NCBI GenBank assembly: GCA_030430495.1
Contig: JAUIKM010000002.1
Span: 186,001-250,000, forward strand
Direction: 5' to 3'
Length of the DNA stretch: 64,000 bases
From: a bacterium
Lineage (GTDB): Bacteria; Bacteroidota; Ignavibacteria; Kapaibacteriales; UBA7675
In this document: one piece after another, positions 1-11,292 of the stretch
Position numbering within the stretch: position 1 is the first letter of the stretch
Layout: each line of letters begins with the position of its first letter
Translations under genes and position numbers: made by a program
Notes under the pieces: generated by a model
Databases searched by the model: none
What the model was told of the DNA's origin: nothing
The model's input: only the letters and a program-made list of their open reading frames with translations

Positions 1-70
1 TACAGCGCCGTTCCGGCTCGTTTTTCTGAGCTTTTTGTTTGTCTTTGCGGGGAAAAAACGAGGCGTGGCG

Positions 71-334
71 TCAGGTGCGGCCCATGCCTTTGTAGAGGTC
101 AAAGCGCGCTTTGTAGGCCACCAGGTTGAAGTCGCTGTCGCGCAGCGTGCCGCCCGAGGGCAAAAAGTAAAAGGTGGAGGTTGTTCCGGTGACGGCGCGG
201 GAGATCACGCCGCGACCGTCCACGTAGAAGCGCAGGATTTTGTAGCCCAGGTGTTCGTCGGCCGTCTGCAGCTGCCGCTTCAGGTTGTCGTCGGAAAAGA
301 GGTGGAGGTCCGTATCGGTTTGTTGATTTGGCAT
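71..334 (-). CDS. Small hypothetical protein (87 aa)
   Basis: I do not recognise this protein. It is read from an ATG at 334 and runs MPNQQTDTDLHLF to a C-terminus KGMGRT. A longer in-frame extension upstream is possible, but its residues (arginine- and serine-rich) look like noncoding translation. The chosen start gives a compact 87-residue protein with no signal peptide, membrane segment or cysteines. It is divergent from secA. A copy of the dispersed GACAAACAA element lies 28 nt past the stop in the same orientation. It may be a real small gene or chance; no homologue is evident to me. Confidence 0.45.
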   Translation of the reverse strand: MPNQQTDTDLHLFSDDNLKRQLQTADEHLGYKILRFYVDGRGVISRAVTGTTSTFYFLPSGGTLRDSDFNLVAYKARFDLYKGMGRT

Positions 335-576
335 GGGAAAAGGATCCGAAGGAAAGAGCGCCGCGCTTTGGCCGCCGCGGCGAATAAGCGTAAATTCGGG
401 ACTGCCTGACTGCAAAGAAATCCACGCCTTATGGCGGCGTCCAATATCACTGCCGGACGTGTTCACGGCTAACGCGGCGAACCACAATTTATTTGGCGGC
501 GGACAGTCTTTGAACTCTCTTTTTCCGTCGCGCGCGCGGCGGGCCGAATTGCACTCACGAAGAGACACAAAATATT

Positions 577-3768
<3,192 letters not shown>

Positions 3769-3787
3769 GAATTGCCTGTAACAGCAG

Positions 3788-3832
3788 AGGCCCCGCGCGG
3801 CGGATTGAACATCCGCTGCGCGGGGCCTTTGT
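3788..3832 (+). terminator. Intrinsic terminator of secA
   Basis: An 18-bp near-perfect stem (3788-3805 with 3811-3828) has a 5-nt loop and ends in a short T run. It lies 20 nt after the secA stop. Confidence 0.85.
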
Positions 3833-3854
3833 GTTTCAGGTCCGCAGCAAATCA

Positions 3855-3892
3855 AATGAGGCTGTTTTCCACCCGCGGAAAGCAGCCTCATT
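3855..3892. terminator. Bidirectional hairpin between secA and rnhC
   Basis: The inverted repeat AATGAGGCTGttTTCC / GGAAagCAGCCTCATT spans 3855-3870 and 3877-3892 around a 6-nt loop. It sits between convergent secA and rnhC, so it most likely ends rnhC transcription and backs up the secA terminator. Confidence 0.6.
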
Positions 3893-3946
3893 CGTATTCA
3901 GGAGCACATAAACAGTAACCCCGGAAACGGGGGAGGTTTCAGGCTT

Positions 3947-4876
3947 TCACCCCAACACCTTCTGCGTGCTCTTGAAATGCAGCTTGGCGACTTTGCCCAG
4001 CGCAGATGCCCCGTGGCGTTTGACCAGCTCCTGCGCCGCCCTGATGACTTTGCCGCTCGCGCCCTTGGGCAGCGCCATGCCGAATTCTTTTTCCAGCACC
4101 GCCATGTGTTCCACGTAGGCCGCACGCGCCAGAATGCTGGCCGCGGCCACCGCCACGTTGCGCTCCGCGCGCACCTCCTGGCGCAGCGTGATCTTGCGGC
4201 CGCGCTGCATCAGATTGCGTTTGATCATGAATTCGTGCGCAAACTTGTCCGAGAGCACCGTGTCGCAGTCGACTTTTTCCAGCAGGTTCTCGATGACGCG
4301 CGCATGCCCCCAGCCGAGCAGTTGGTTGAGGTTGCCGATTTTGGCGTAGAGTTCGTTGTATCTGGGATTGTTGATCGCCACGACGGAGTACGCCAGGCGT
4401 TTTTTCAGGCGCGCGGCGATCGAGACAATCTGCGCGTCCGTCAGGATTTTGCTGTCGCGCACCCCGAGTTTTTTCAGATCGGCCACGTCCTCGCGGCGCA
4501 CGTGCGCGCCGGCGATCACCAGCGGACCGAGGTAGTCGCCCTTGCCGGATTCGTCCACGCCGATGAGCGACGGCAGCTCCGGCATCGAGAGATCCGCCTC
4601 CGCGTCTTTGGGCGGCGCCGCCTCCTGTCCCAGGATCTTTTCGATGTTTGCGCGCAGCGCCGGCGGCCTGACCTGCGAGAGGTCCAGTTTGACGCCTTTT
4701 TTGCCGGCGTAAATGCGAATCATGAATTTTTGCTCTCCGTTACCCACTTCGGCCTGTAAACCGTAGCTGATAGCGCGCGGCTCTCCCACCAGCCAGCCGG
4801 CATGACCCAATGTGCGCGTTACCGCGTGCAGCATGTCCATTGCGGTTTTGTATTCCTGCGGCACTTCGACTCCCAT
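3947..4876 (-). CDS. rnhC: Ribonuclease HIII
   Basis: This enzyme cleaves the RNA strand of RNA-DNA hybrids, removing primers and R-loops. The signature GVDESGKGDYLGPL marks the HIII branch (type 2 RNase H with an N-terminal TBP-like substrate-binding domain), rather than RnhB. Later conserved segments are DSK in the middle and AAASILARA near the C-terminus. The ATG at 4876 (MGVEVPQEY) is preferred. A TTG 36 nt upstream is in frame, but its codons overlap a copy of the dispersed 25-nt repeat. The gene is convergent with secA and stands alone. Its upstream intergenic region carries the DnaA-box cluster. Confidence 0.93.
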   Translation of the reverse strand: MGVEVPQEYKTAMDMLHAVTRTLGHAGWLVGEPRAISYGLQAEVGNGEQKFMIRIYAGKKGVKLDLSQVRPPALRANIEKILGQEAAPPKDAEADLSMPELPSLIGVDESGKGDYLGPLVIAGAHVRREDVADLKKLGVRDSKILTDAQIVSIAARLKKRLAYSVVAINNPRYNELYAKIGNLNQLLGWGHARVIENLLEKVDCDTVLSDKFAHEFMIKRNLMQRGRKITLRQEVRAERNVAVAAASILARAAYVEHMAVLEKEFGMALPKGASGKVIRAAQELVKRHGASALGKVAKLHFKSTQKVLG

Positions 4877-4906
4877 TCGATGATTGACGGTTGTTAACCC
4901 GGTGCA

Positions 4907-4931
4907 AAACAAAAAAATGCCTTTAAAGCGG
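4907..4931 (+). repeat. Dispersed element, 25-nt exact repeat copy 1
   Basis: The 25 nt beginning AAACAAAAAAATGCC are identical to 54459-54483, which lie inside a glycosyltransferase gene. Both belong to the GACAAACAA family described in the findings. Confidence 0.8.
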
Positions 4932-5010
4932 ATTTTTCAGGGCGGATTGGACTTTGCAGGTCGGTTCCGCCGCCAAAATTACGGAAGCCCCGCCAAAAAT
5001 GCGGACCGCG

Positions 5011-5276
5011 TCTTCCACATGCGCTGTGGAAAAGTGGCGGGACGATGTGGATAAGTGTATAAGTCGGTGGAAAACTGGTGGAAAAGTGTGGGTTTTGTGC
5101 GGGCTCTCACTGTGAATAATTCGCTAAGTCATTGAAAACAAACAGCTTAAAGCTGCCCGCATTGGCGTGGTAACGGCAAACTACGGCTTGACTTTTTCCA
5201 CATTGCAACAGTTTGAACTAAGAGAGTCCTTGAGACTGCCGAGCCTAAAAGCTTGAAATACATAAGGTTGTCCACA
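5011..5276. other. Cluster of DnaA-box-like sites (candidate replication origin)
   Basis: The 472-bp gap between rnhC and the next gene holds two perfect matches to TTATNCACA on the minus strand (TGTGGATAA at 5046-5054 and TGTGAATAA at 5111-5119). It also holds three one-mismatch sites (5025-5033, 5194-5202, 5268-5276) and a two-mismatch site (5011-5019). Further GTGGAAAA words lie between them, and the stretch near 5110-5150 is AT-richer. This density is typical of oriC or a DnaA-regulated region, but no dnaA or dnaN gene is adjacent. Confidence 0.45.
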
Positions 5277-5348
5277 GTCAGACGAAGTGGTTTCTGCAGC
5301 TTGGCGCTCGGTTTGGTCAGTCTGGTGATCTGGTGTTACGGCAAAGTG

Positions 5349-6644
5349 TCAACATTTTGACGTCCAGCCGGGCGGAGTGGATTGCCGGCGGCGCAGTTCC
5401 AGAAGTAAAGCGATTGCGCGATTTTGTTGCGGCCCGGAGTGAGCAATTTCCAGCGATTCGAGCTCAAACAGCTCCGCCGCGCTCTGCCCGGCCGGCAGGA
5501 CAGGATAAACTTCGTCGCGCAGGCGGTGCACAAATTTGAGTGCGCGCAGGTTGTTGAACCAGCTGAAAATTTTGCGGCGCAGCATGGCCGCCCCGCCGCT
5601 GTTGGCGCGCAGATGCTCCAATGCCTCGTAAAAGTCGACGCTCCGCAGGAAGTCGTCGAGCAGGTCGTCGCGGCGCAGCTCCTCCACAAAGTCGGCGGTT
5701 TCCAGTGTGTGCAGGCCGCGAACGGCGCGGCAGAAGTGACGCACATGCCGCCAGGTGCGCGGGTCGTAACTGCTGATGCCCGCGCCGGATTCGATGCGGT
5801 CGCCGACGGCCTTTCCCGTGCCGAAAGGGACGCGGTCGGAGATGCGCGGAGACGGAACCACGCGCGTGTCGAGAATCTCGCCGTAGTCGCCCAGCGGAAA
5901 GAGTTTCTGCAGGAAGTAAAAGTCCTCGGCCGCCTTGCGTTTGTTCATGCCGCCCTCGCGGCAGTAAACCGCGGCGCGCACGGCAAAACTGGAGCCGATC
6001 GTATGAAAAGCCCAGGGGTAGTCGGCCGCGCGCAGTCCTTCCACGTAGCTGCGCAGGTGCAGCTCGTATTCGACAATTGCCGCGTATACTTCCGGCGCAA
6101 AGTCCGCGCCGTCCAGCGGATGTTCGTAGTGGATCGACGCGGCGGGCATGGCCGGCGCGCGCCGGAAGGCCCGCTCAATGGCACAGAGGTAGTCGGCGTC
6201 GACGAGCGAGTCGGCGTCCAGCCCGGCGATAATACCGTCGTCAAATCCGCCCGCCGCAAATCGACCGGCGGCCTCGTCCATGACCAATTTGCGCGCCAGG
6301 CCGACGCCGGCGTGTTTCGGCGGCAGATCGTCCGCTGCAAAAACGTGGAAGGCGCGCCGCGCCGTCGAGTGCTGCGCGGCAAAACGTCTGACCTGATCGA
6401 GCGCGGCGGCGTTGAGCGCGCGCGTTGCGGCATCGGCATCCGCGCCGCCGTTGACGCAGACGAGGACTTCCACATCGCCCTCGGGCAGGCGGCAGGTCCG
6501 CAGCGATTCCAGCGTCGCCAGTATATTTTCCTCGCGAAAAGCGGGGATCGTAACAGCCAGGCGCAGATTGCGCGCCGGCGGAAGGTCGACAAAGGGCGGC
6601 GCGGCCCCGAAGCGACTGCGATAGTGACTGAACAGCTTTTGCAT
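5349..6644 (-). CDS. Family 2 glycosyltransferase
   Basis: A 431-aa GT-A fold glycosyltransferase, likely acting on cell-surface glycans or lipids. The nucleotide-sugar binding start is VTIPAFREEN. The DxD-type metal site is in GLDADSLVDADYL (about residues 135-150). An AEDFYFLQKL segment matches the ED motif of GT2 acceptor sites. There are no membrane segments, so it is cytoplasmic or peripheral. The ATG at 6644 (MQKLFSHYRSRF) is preferred, because upstream in-frame sequence overlaps the divergent sigma gene's leader. An inverted repeat TTTTGCA-n5-TGCAAAA (6637-6655) spans this start. The substrate cannot be predicted. Confidence 0.8.
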   Translation of the reverse strand: MQKLFSHYRSRFGAAPPFVDLPPARNLRLAVTIPAFREENILATLESLRTCRLPEGDVEVLVCVNGGADADAATRALNAAALDQVRRFAAQHSTARRAFHVFAADDLPPKHAGVGLARKLVMDEAAGRFAAGGFDDGIIAGLDADSLVDADYLCAIERAFRRAPAMPAASIHYEHPLDGADFAPEVYAAIVEYELHLRSYVEGLRAADYPWAFHTIGSSFAVRAAVYCREGGMNKRKAAEDFYFLQKLFPLGDYGEILDTRVVPSPRISDRVPFGTGKAVGDRIESGAGISSYDPRTWRHVRHFCRAVRGLHTLETADFVEELRRDDLLDDFLRSVDFYEALEHLRANSGGAAMLRRKIFSWFNNLRALKFVHRLRDEVYPVLPAGQSAAELFELESLEIAHSGPQQNRAIALLLELRRRQSTPPGWTSKC

Positions 6645-6655
6645 CAATTGCAAAA
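6637..6655. promoter_or_regulatory. Inverted repeat over the glycosyltransferase start, possible operator
   Basis: A perfect 7-bp palindrome with a 5-nt spacer (TTTTGCATCAATTGCAAAA) lies in the divergent region between the glycosyltransferase and the ECF sigma gene. Its position over the start codon would suit a repressor site, but no regulator is identified. Confidence 0.3.
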
Positions 6656-6757
6656 ATACACAGCAACGCGGCAATGCGCCTTTGAAACTTTTCGGCGGCG
6701 GCGCGCCACCTTGGCGGCAAATGAATAACATTGCGGACCCGGAACGGGAAACGATAC

Positions 6758-7306
6758 ATGACGGAAACAGTTGAGACACGGGCGGCGGGAGCGGTAAGTG
6801 AGCGGGGCAGGGAAGAGCGCTTCCTCGAATTGCTGGAAGCGGCCAAACCCGGCCTGACGCGCTTCTGCTGGGCAATGACGCGCGACGAGCAGGACGCCGC
6901 CGACCTGCTGAGCGACACGGTGATGCAGGCCTGGCAGAATTTCAGTTCGCTGCGCGACCCCAGGGCCTTCCCCAAATTCTGTTTAACCATTGCGCGCCGC
7001 GCCGCGGCTTCAGTCTGGCGGCGGCGCAGCCGCCAGGCCGCGAGCGAGCAGTGGACCGAACTGCTCTCGGACGCCACGCCGCCGGATGTGCGCAGCGACA
7101 TCGGCCGCCTGCAGGCGGCGCTTGCACAGCTGCCGCGCAAGCAGCGCGAAGCCGTGGCGCTGTTTGAACTGAGCGGTTTCAGCCTGAACGAAATCCAGGC
7201 GATGCAGGGCGGCTCGCTCTCCGGCGTGAAGTCGCGCCTGCGGCGCGGCCGCGCCAAACTGGCCGAGATCCTGGGCGTCGAAGACGCGCCGTCCGCTGAA
7301 CGATGA
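6758..7306 (+). CDS. ECF-type RNA polymerase sigma factor
   Basis: A 182-aa sigma-70 family factor with only regions 2 and 4, hence extracytoplasmic-function type. Region 2 is about residues 25-95 (DAADLLSDTVMQAWQN, then FPKFCLTIARR). Region 4 is about 120-170 (LPRKQREAVALFELSGFSLNEIQ followed by SGVKSRLRRGRAKL). The ATG at 6758 is favoured over an upstream ATG at 6731 because it starts just before the conserved domain. The next gene, 61 nt downstream, encodes a single-pass membrane protein with a short cytoplasmic head, the arrangement of sigma and membrane-bound anti-sigma pairs. Confidence 0.9.
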   Translation: MTETVETRAAGAVSERGREERFLELLEAAKPGLTRFCWAMTRDEQDAADLLSDTVMQAWQNFSSLRDPRAFPKFCLTIARRAAASVWRRRSRQAASEQWTELLSDATPPDVRSDIGRLQAALAQLPRKQREAVALFELSGFSLNEIQAMQGGSLSGVKSRLRRGRAKLAEILGVEDAPSAER

Positions 7307-7367
7307 AAGACTCACCGACTGTTAAACGAGACTTCAACAGAAAACTTCAACAGCAATAGTTGCATAC

Positions 7368-8729
7368 ATGAAAACTTCCAGACAAAAACTCGACGACTTG
7401 TTTAACGACGCGCGCGATCACATTCAGTCGCCCACGCAGGAGCAGATGGCGGGCCGGCTTGTGGCGACGTCCCGCGGAATGCGTTTTAACAAATTCCTGA
7501 TCGGGATCGTCAGCGCGGGCTTCGGGGCGCTGATCTTCCTTTATCTCCTCGCACCCGCCGACCCTGATCCACAGATGGCGGAGAGCGACATACCGGCCGC
7601 AGATCAGGCCGTTGTCGTGGACAGCCTTCCAGCCAAATACAGCGTTGAATATTTTCCTTTCCCGGAAGGATCCGATCCGATCGACATCGATGCAGTAATC
7701 GTCCCTGCAGATCCACCTTGGGCTGCGGTTGAACCACGGTCAGATTCAATTGATGCTGAAGACGGGTATAAGGCTGTAAGTCCGGATACGCCGTCCGTCG
7801 ACCGGCGGCTGTCGGTTCGGGGAGTGCGCCAGCGCAATTCGGATGTGTTAAACACAGTCAAAACAAAAGTTAAACTGCGCATGTCCGAACTGGCGGCGCT
7901 CGGTCTGGTCGAGCAGGAATGCGGCTTGCACTTTTTCCGGCGTGTTGAAGTCGATCTGAGCGACGAGCTGGTGCGTCGGAAATGGATCGAAAACGGCCTG
8001 TCGCCGGACGAGCCTTTTTACATCAACAAGACTGTTGTCGAATACCTGAGCGTCGGCGGCGACAAAGTCGACAAACCATATCCGTCGCGCGAATTGATTG
8101 AAGGTCCCAAACCGTTGCTCGTCATGGCGGCGCAGGCCGGCAGCGCCTACGGTCCCACGATGCACTTCGACTCGCGCGGCAAACAGCTCAACCGCATTCG
8201 GATGGAACGCAACAGTTATGAACTGGAGGACGGCTTCTATCTAGGTTCGGCGCTTGTGGTGGCCGTGCAGGTTCCGATGAAGTGTTCGACAGTCGATTTC
8301 TCCGTTGTGCTGTGGTATGAGTTAAACGAAGAATTACTTGCACGTCTGCCGCGTCGCTTTCACCCTGAACTGGAATCCCTGTTGTTTAACACGAGCACTT
8401 CCGTTGAAGCTGAGCCGGCGCCGCAGGGAAGCGAGACCTATCTGGCGCCCGTCGAGGACCGCAATACCATCGAAAATGCGCGGGTCTTTCCCAATCCGGC
8501 GTCCAATGAAGCGACGCTGGAATTTGAGTGCCGCGTCAGCACATACCTGATGATCGGTCTGTACAATATGCAGGGCGGCCTGGAGCGCGAGATCTTCAGC
8601 GGCAACATGGAGCCGGGCGCGCGCGACCTTCGCCTGGACCTGAGCGACGTCGCCAACGGCGCGTACATGATTCGTTTTCAGGGCGGCAGCCGCACGCCGA
8701 CGACGCTTAATCTCGTTGTGCGCCATTGA
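7368..8729 (+). CDS. Single-pass membrane protein with T9SS-type C-terminal domain, putative anti-sigma partner
   Basis: 453 aa. A cytoplasmic head of about 40 residues (KLDDLFNDARDHI) is followed by one transmembrane helix at about residues 43-62 and an acidic, proline-rich periplasmic stretch. A central region of unknown fold carries pairs of charged residues. The C-terminus from residue 373 (VFPNPASNEATLEFE, ending NGAYMIRFQGG) is a type A Por secretion tail. Such tails normally direct export through the type IX system of proteins that have a cleavable signal peptide, so an uncleaved anchor with this tail is unusual. Its position after an ECF sigma suggests an anti-sigma factor, but no classical anti-sigma motif is visible. 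Confidence 0.65.
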   Translation: MKTSRQKLDDLFNDARDHIQSPTQEQMAGRLVATSRGMRFNKFLIGIVSAGFGALIFLYLLAPADPDPQMAESDIPAADQAVVVDSLPAKYSVEYFPFPEGSDPIDIDAVIVPADPPWAAVEPRSDSIDAEDGYKAVSPDTPSVDRRLSVRGVRQRNSDVLNTVKTKVKLRMSELAALGLVEQECGLHFFRRVEVDLSDELVRRKWIENGLSPDEPFYINKTVVEYLSVGGDKVDKPYPSRELIEGPKPLLVMAAQAGSAYGPTMHFDSRGKQLNRIRMERNSYELEDGFYLGSALVVAVQVPMKCSTVDFSVVLWYELNEELLARLPRRFHPELESLLFNTSTSVEAEPAPQGSETYLAPVEDRNTIENARVFPNPASNEATLEFECRVSTYLMIGLYNMQGGLEREIFSGNMEPGARDLRLDLSDVANGAYMIRFQGGSRTPTTLNLVVRH

Positions 8730-8835
8730 CCTCATCTGTGTGATTTCCTGACACTTTTCACACTTCGTGGTTAAAACATCCACAGACTTGCCCCCTTTTT
8801 AACTGAGAAACTTCAGGAGCAGGCCCGCGGAGGGC

Positions 8836-8899
8836 GCATGTGGGAATGGCACGATACTTGTAGGTTAAACGGGGACTCGTGTTCATACCCACATGTGCT
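8836..8899. repeat. Long-range inverted repeat in the 8730-9287 gap
   Basis: The 558-bp gap between the T9SS-tailed protein and cutA holds no convincing gene. GCGCATGTGGG near 8836 and CCCACATGTGC near 8888 are complementary in 10 of 11 positions across about 40 nt. A weaker GTGTGA/TCACAC hairpin lies at 8738-8763, just after the upstream stop. A dispersed-element copy (GACCAACAA) is at 9141-9149. Confidence 0.35.
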
Positions 8900-9215
8900 T
8901 CCGTAGCGGCACTGTACAACACGCAACGAGCGTCACTGCATCCCGGCGCGTCGACCGATCGAGGTTCACACTGTCTGGACCAAAGCTTTTCGCGAACGAC
9001 GGATGCGGTGACGTTTGTTTCGTTTTTTGAAAACCTTCTCAATCCGGCCTGCGCCCCCTGCGGCGGCTGGTCCCTTTTCCTCTTGTTTACCATCGAATAA
9101 AAAGCTCTTGTACGTTTCGTTTGTCGGTATCCACCGCGTTGACCAACAAAAAGGGATTGGTAAAAAATCGCTGCGAAGTCAGTGCTGCCGCCATCTGCCG
9201 AAATAGCCTGCTGTA

Positions 9216-9241
9216 TTGCAACGGGGAGTTTTGTACCTTTG
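9216..9241 (+). promoter_or_regulatory. Bacteroidota-type promoter candidate for cutA
   Basis: TACCTTTG at 9234-9241 matches the Bacteroidota -7 element TAnnTTTG, with a TTG at 9216-9218 in the -33 position. The cutA start is 47 nt downstream. Confidence 0.45.
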
Positions 9242-9287
9242 TCGCGAGGAAGGAAGTTGAACCAAGCAGAATTGGGAGCTCGGCGGC

Positions 9288-9629
9288 ATGAGTGCGCAAT
9301 TCGTCTACATAACCTGTAAAGACAATGACGAGGCCGAGAAGATCGGCCGTGAATTACTTGAAAACCACCTGGTGGCCTGTGTTAACATCATGGACGGCAT
9401 GCGCAGCATGTACTGGTGGGAAGGTGAAATTCACCGCGACACGGAAACGGTGTTAATCGCCAAAACGCGGCAGGCGCGAGTGGAGGCGGTTGTTGAAAAA
9501 GTTAAACAAATCCACAGTTACGAATGTCCCTGCGTGGTCAGCCTCTCCGTGGTCGGCGGCAATGCCGAGTACCTGGAGTGGGTGTTAAACGAAACGGGAT
9601 TTGAGGGACGTAAAACAGAGTTGGTATGA
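9288..9629 (+). CDS. cutA: Divalent-cation tolerance protein CutA
   Basis: A 113-aa member of the CutA1 family, small trimeric cytoplasmic proteins related in fold to PII. They have been linked to copper tolerance, although their biochemical role is uncertain. Family landmarks are VYITCKDNDEAEKIGRELLE, LVACVNIM, SMYWWEGEI, ETVLIAKT and HSYECPCVVSL. The length is typical. The stop overlaps the start of the next gene (ATGA, 9626-9629), so the two are probably co-transcribed and translationally coupled, although no functional link between them is established. Confidence 0.95.
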   Translation: MSAQFVYITCKDNDEAEKIGRELLENHLVACVNIMDGMRSMYWWEGEIHRDTETVLIAKTRQARVEAVVEKVKQIHSYECPCVVSLSVVGGNAEYLEWVLNETGFEGRKTELV

Positions 9630-10210
9630 AGTTTTCGCTGGACATGGCCTGCGCGTCGCCGTCGGCATGGCTCGATGCCGTGATGCAGGATTTTAACGCC
9701 TTTCTGCAGGATCACGCCGACTGCGAGCGCAAAGCCTCGGCCATGGCGATGAGTTTTGTCGCCAAATATCCGGATCGCACGGAAATCATTCCGGAGCTGA
9801 TCGCCACGGCGGTGGAGGAACTGGAGCATTTCCGGGACGTGTATGCCATTATGCAGCAGCGCGGCGTGCAGCTGCGCCACGAGATACAGGCGGACGACTA
9901 TGTTAACCAGCTGTTGAAGCGCTGCCGCAGCGGCCGTTTTGAGCGATTTATCGATCGTCTGTTGCTCGCCTCGGTCGTCGAGTGTCGCGGCGCTGAGCGT
10001 TTCCGACTGGTCTACGAGGCTCTGCCCGCCGGCGAACTTAAACAATTTTACCACCGTCTGTGGGCGTCCGAAGCCAAACACGGCAACATCTTTGTGGTGA
10101 TGGCGCTCAACTACGCGCCGGAGGAAGACGTCTACCGCCGCCTGCGCGAGTTAACAGCGGACGAGGCGCCGATTCTGCAGAGTCTGCCGATCCGCGCGGC
10201 GCTGCATTGA
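9626..10210 (+). CDS. miaE: MiaE-like tRNA 2-methylthio-N6-isopentenyl adenosine hydroxylase
   Basis: A 194-aa ferritin-like diiron protein. MiaE hydroxylates the isopentenyl group of ms2i6A37 in tRNA using oxygen. The four-helix bundle ligands are visible: an E in DCERKA, E and H in AVEELEHF, E in VVECRGAERF and E/H in SEAKHGNIF. The length and the FVAKYPDR segment match the family. No miaA or miaB is present in the window. The gene overlaps cutA by 4 nt. The gene name rests on family resemblance; the substrate in this organism is untested. Confidence 0.85.
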   Translation: MKFSLDMACASPSAWLDAVMQDFNAFLQDHADCERKASAMAMSFVAKYPDRTEIIPELIATAVEELEHFRDVYAIMQQRGVQLRHEIQADDYVNQLLKRCRSGRFERFIDRLLLASVVECRGAERFRLVYEALPAGELKQFYHRLWASEAKHGNIFVVMALNYAPEEDVYRRLRELTADEAPILQSLPIRAALH

Positions 10211-10231
10211 GGGGGGGCGGAAAAGAGCGTG

Positions 10232-11143
10232 TTAACTTAACGACTGAAAAAGACTCGGTTCTTCCATCGGGCGCTGTTGTTCCCGCGGCGCATGCGCAGG
10301 GATATCCGCATCGAAGTTATACACCAGTGCTTCTACTACCGTATTCCTGTTTTCAATTTTAGCGCCGGAGTGATAGAAGTGATCCTTGGTTGCAATGTTG
10401 AATTCATTCCAGTACTGGTCGATCATCTCGTTCTTGCGAAACTTATTGTGGTGCCAGGTGGAGAGGATGAATTTTGCTTTTGACTTTTTTAATTCTCTAA
10501 AAAGATCGGCTTCGTCATCCTGTGTCCAACCGTTGTAGTAGTCAACGTAGCGTCCATAGTACGGCGGATCACAATAAATAAGATCATCCGCTTCAGCCAT
10601 TTGGATGACTTCCCTGAAATCCAGATTAAATAACGCCCAGTCCCGCTGCAGTAGTTCGGAAGCGGCTTTTACCTGGTTTACAATCTTCGTGATATAGGAC
10701 TGCCTGAATCTGTCCGGTTTTTTGCAGAAGGGAATGTTCCATCCACCCGATTTGTTAAAACGCATCATTCCGTTAAATCCGGCACGAGAGAGAAAGAGGA
10801 AATCCAGCGGGTCGTGTGAAGTGTTAAAACGCGACCGTATGAGCCGGTAGTGATCATATCCGTCATTTGCAGCGTTTCGCAGTCTGTCGCCCTCCCTCTC
10901 AAGGTAATGTCTGACGGTTCCCGGGTTCAATTTGCCGCTTTGTATTGATCGGTAAAAGTTGATGATGTGAGGGTTGCTGTCGCTTAATACTCCCTGTTTA
11001 ATGTGCGCATTAAACGCCACTACGCCGGTTCCTAAGAATGGTTCGATCCATCTTCCAGAAACCTGCGGAGCCAGCGAGACTATCCAGGGAACGAGCTTTG
11101 TCTTGATGCCCTGTGATTTCAAGGGAGGAACTATGACTTTCAA
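10232..11143 (-). CDS. EcoRV-type adenine-N6 DNA methyltransferase
   Basis: A 303-aa Dam/D12-class modification enzyme that transfers methyl from SAM to adenine. From memory it closely resembles M.EcoRV: VPPLKSQGIKTKLVP at the start, WIEPFLGTGVVAFN (SAM-binding FxGxG), RAGFNGMMRFN, PFCKKPDRFRQSYITKI, the catalytic DPPYYGRYVDYY and FILSTWHHN. The predicted target is GATATC. Translation starts at a TTG (11143-11141). That codon overlaps, as TTGA, the stop of the extended nuclease frame upstream, indicating ancestral translational coupling. The sequence is visibly AT-richer than its neighbours, which fits lateral acquisition. Confidence 0.93.
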   Translation of the reverse strand: MKVIVPPLKSQGIKTKLVPWIVSLAPQVSGRWIEPFLGTGVVAFNAHIKQGVLSDSNPHIINFYRSIQSGKLNPGTVRHYLEREGDRLRNAANDGYDHYRLIRSRFNTSHDPLDFLFLSRAGFNGMMRFNKSGGWNIPFCKKPDRFRQSYITKIVNQVKAASELLQRDWALFNLDFREVIQMAEADDLIYCDPPYYGRYVDYYNGWTQDDEADLFRELKKSKAKFILSTWHHNKFRKNEMIDQYWNEFNIATKDHFYHSGAKIENRNTVVEALVYNFDADIPAHAPREQQRPMEEPSLFQSLS

Positions 11144-11292
11144 TTCTTGCGCTTCCGTTTTGGTTCGACAGGGTTTATCAGGGATATATCTCCGCCTTTA
11201 AACTCCACAAATTCCCGAAGCCGTGTTATTGGAATCGATTTACCTCCTTTTTTCATTGTAGTAATCTTGTAGTTCATCCAATATTCATCGAA
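11140..11292 (-). other. Orphaned C-terminal coding tail of the EcoRV-like nuclease
   Basis: Immediately after the TGA the same frame reads FDEYWMNYKITTMKKGG and stays open for 50 codons to a TGA at 11142-11140 that overlaps the methylase start. EcoRV, as I recall it, has EFLDYWRNYER at the matching place. This points to a nonsense mutation, a sequencing error or stop-codon readthrough rather than a natural shorter enzyme. Confidence 0.7.

Noticed and set aside
8758-9093. Overlapping open frames on both strands before cutA
   Set aside because: Neither translation resembles a protein family, composition is erratic, and they cover an inverted repeat and a promoter region.
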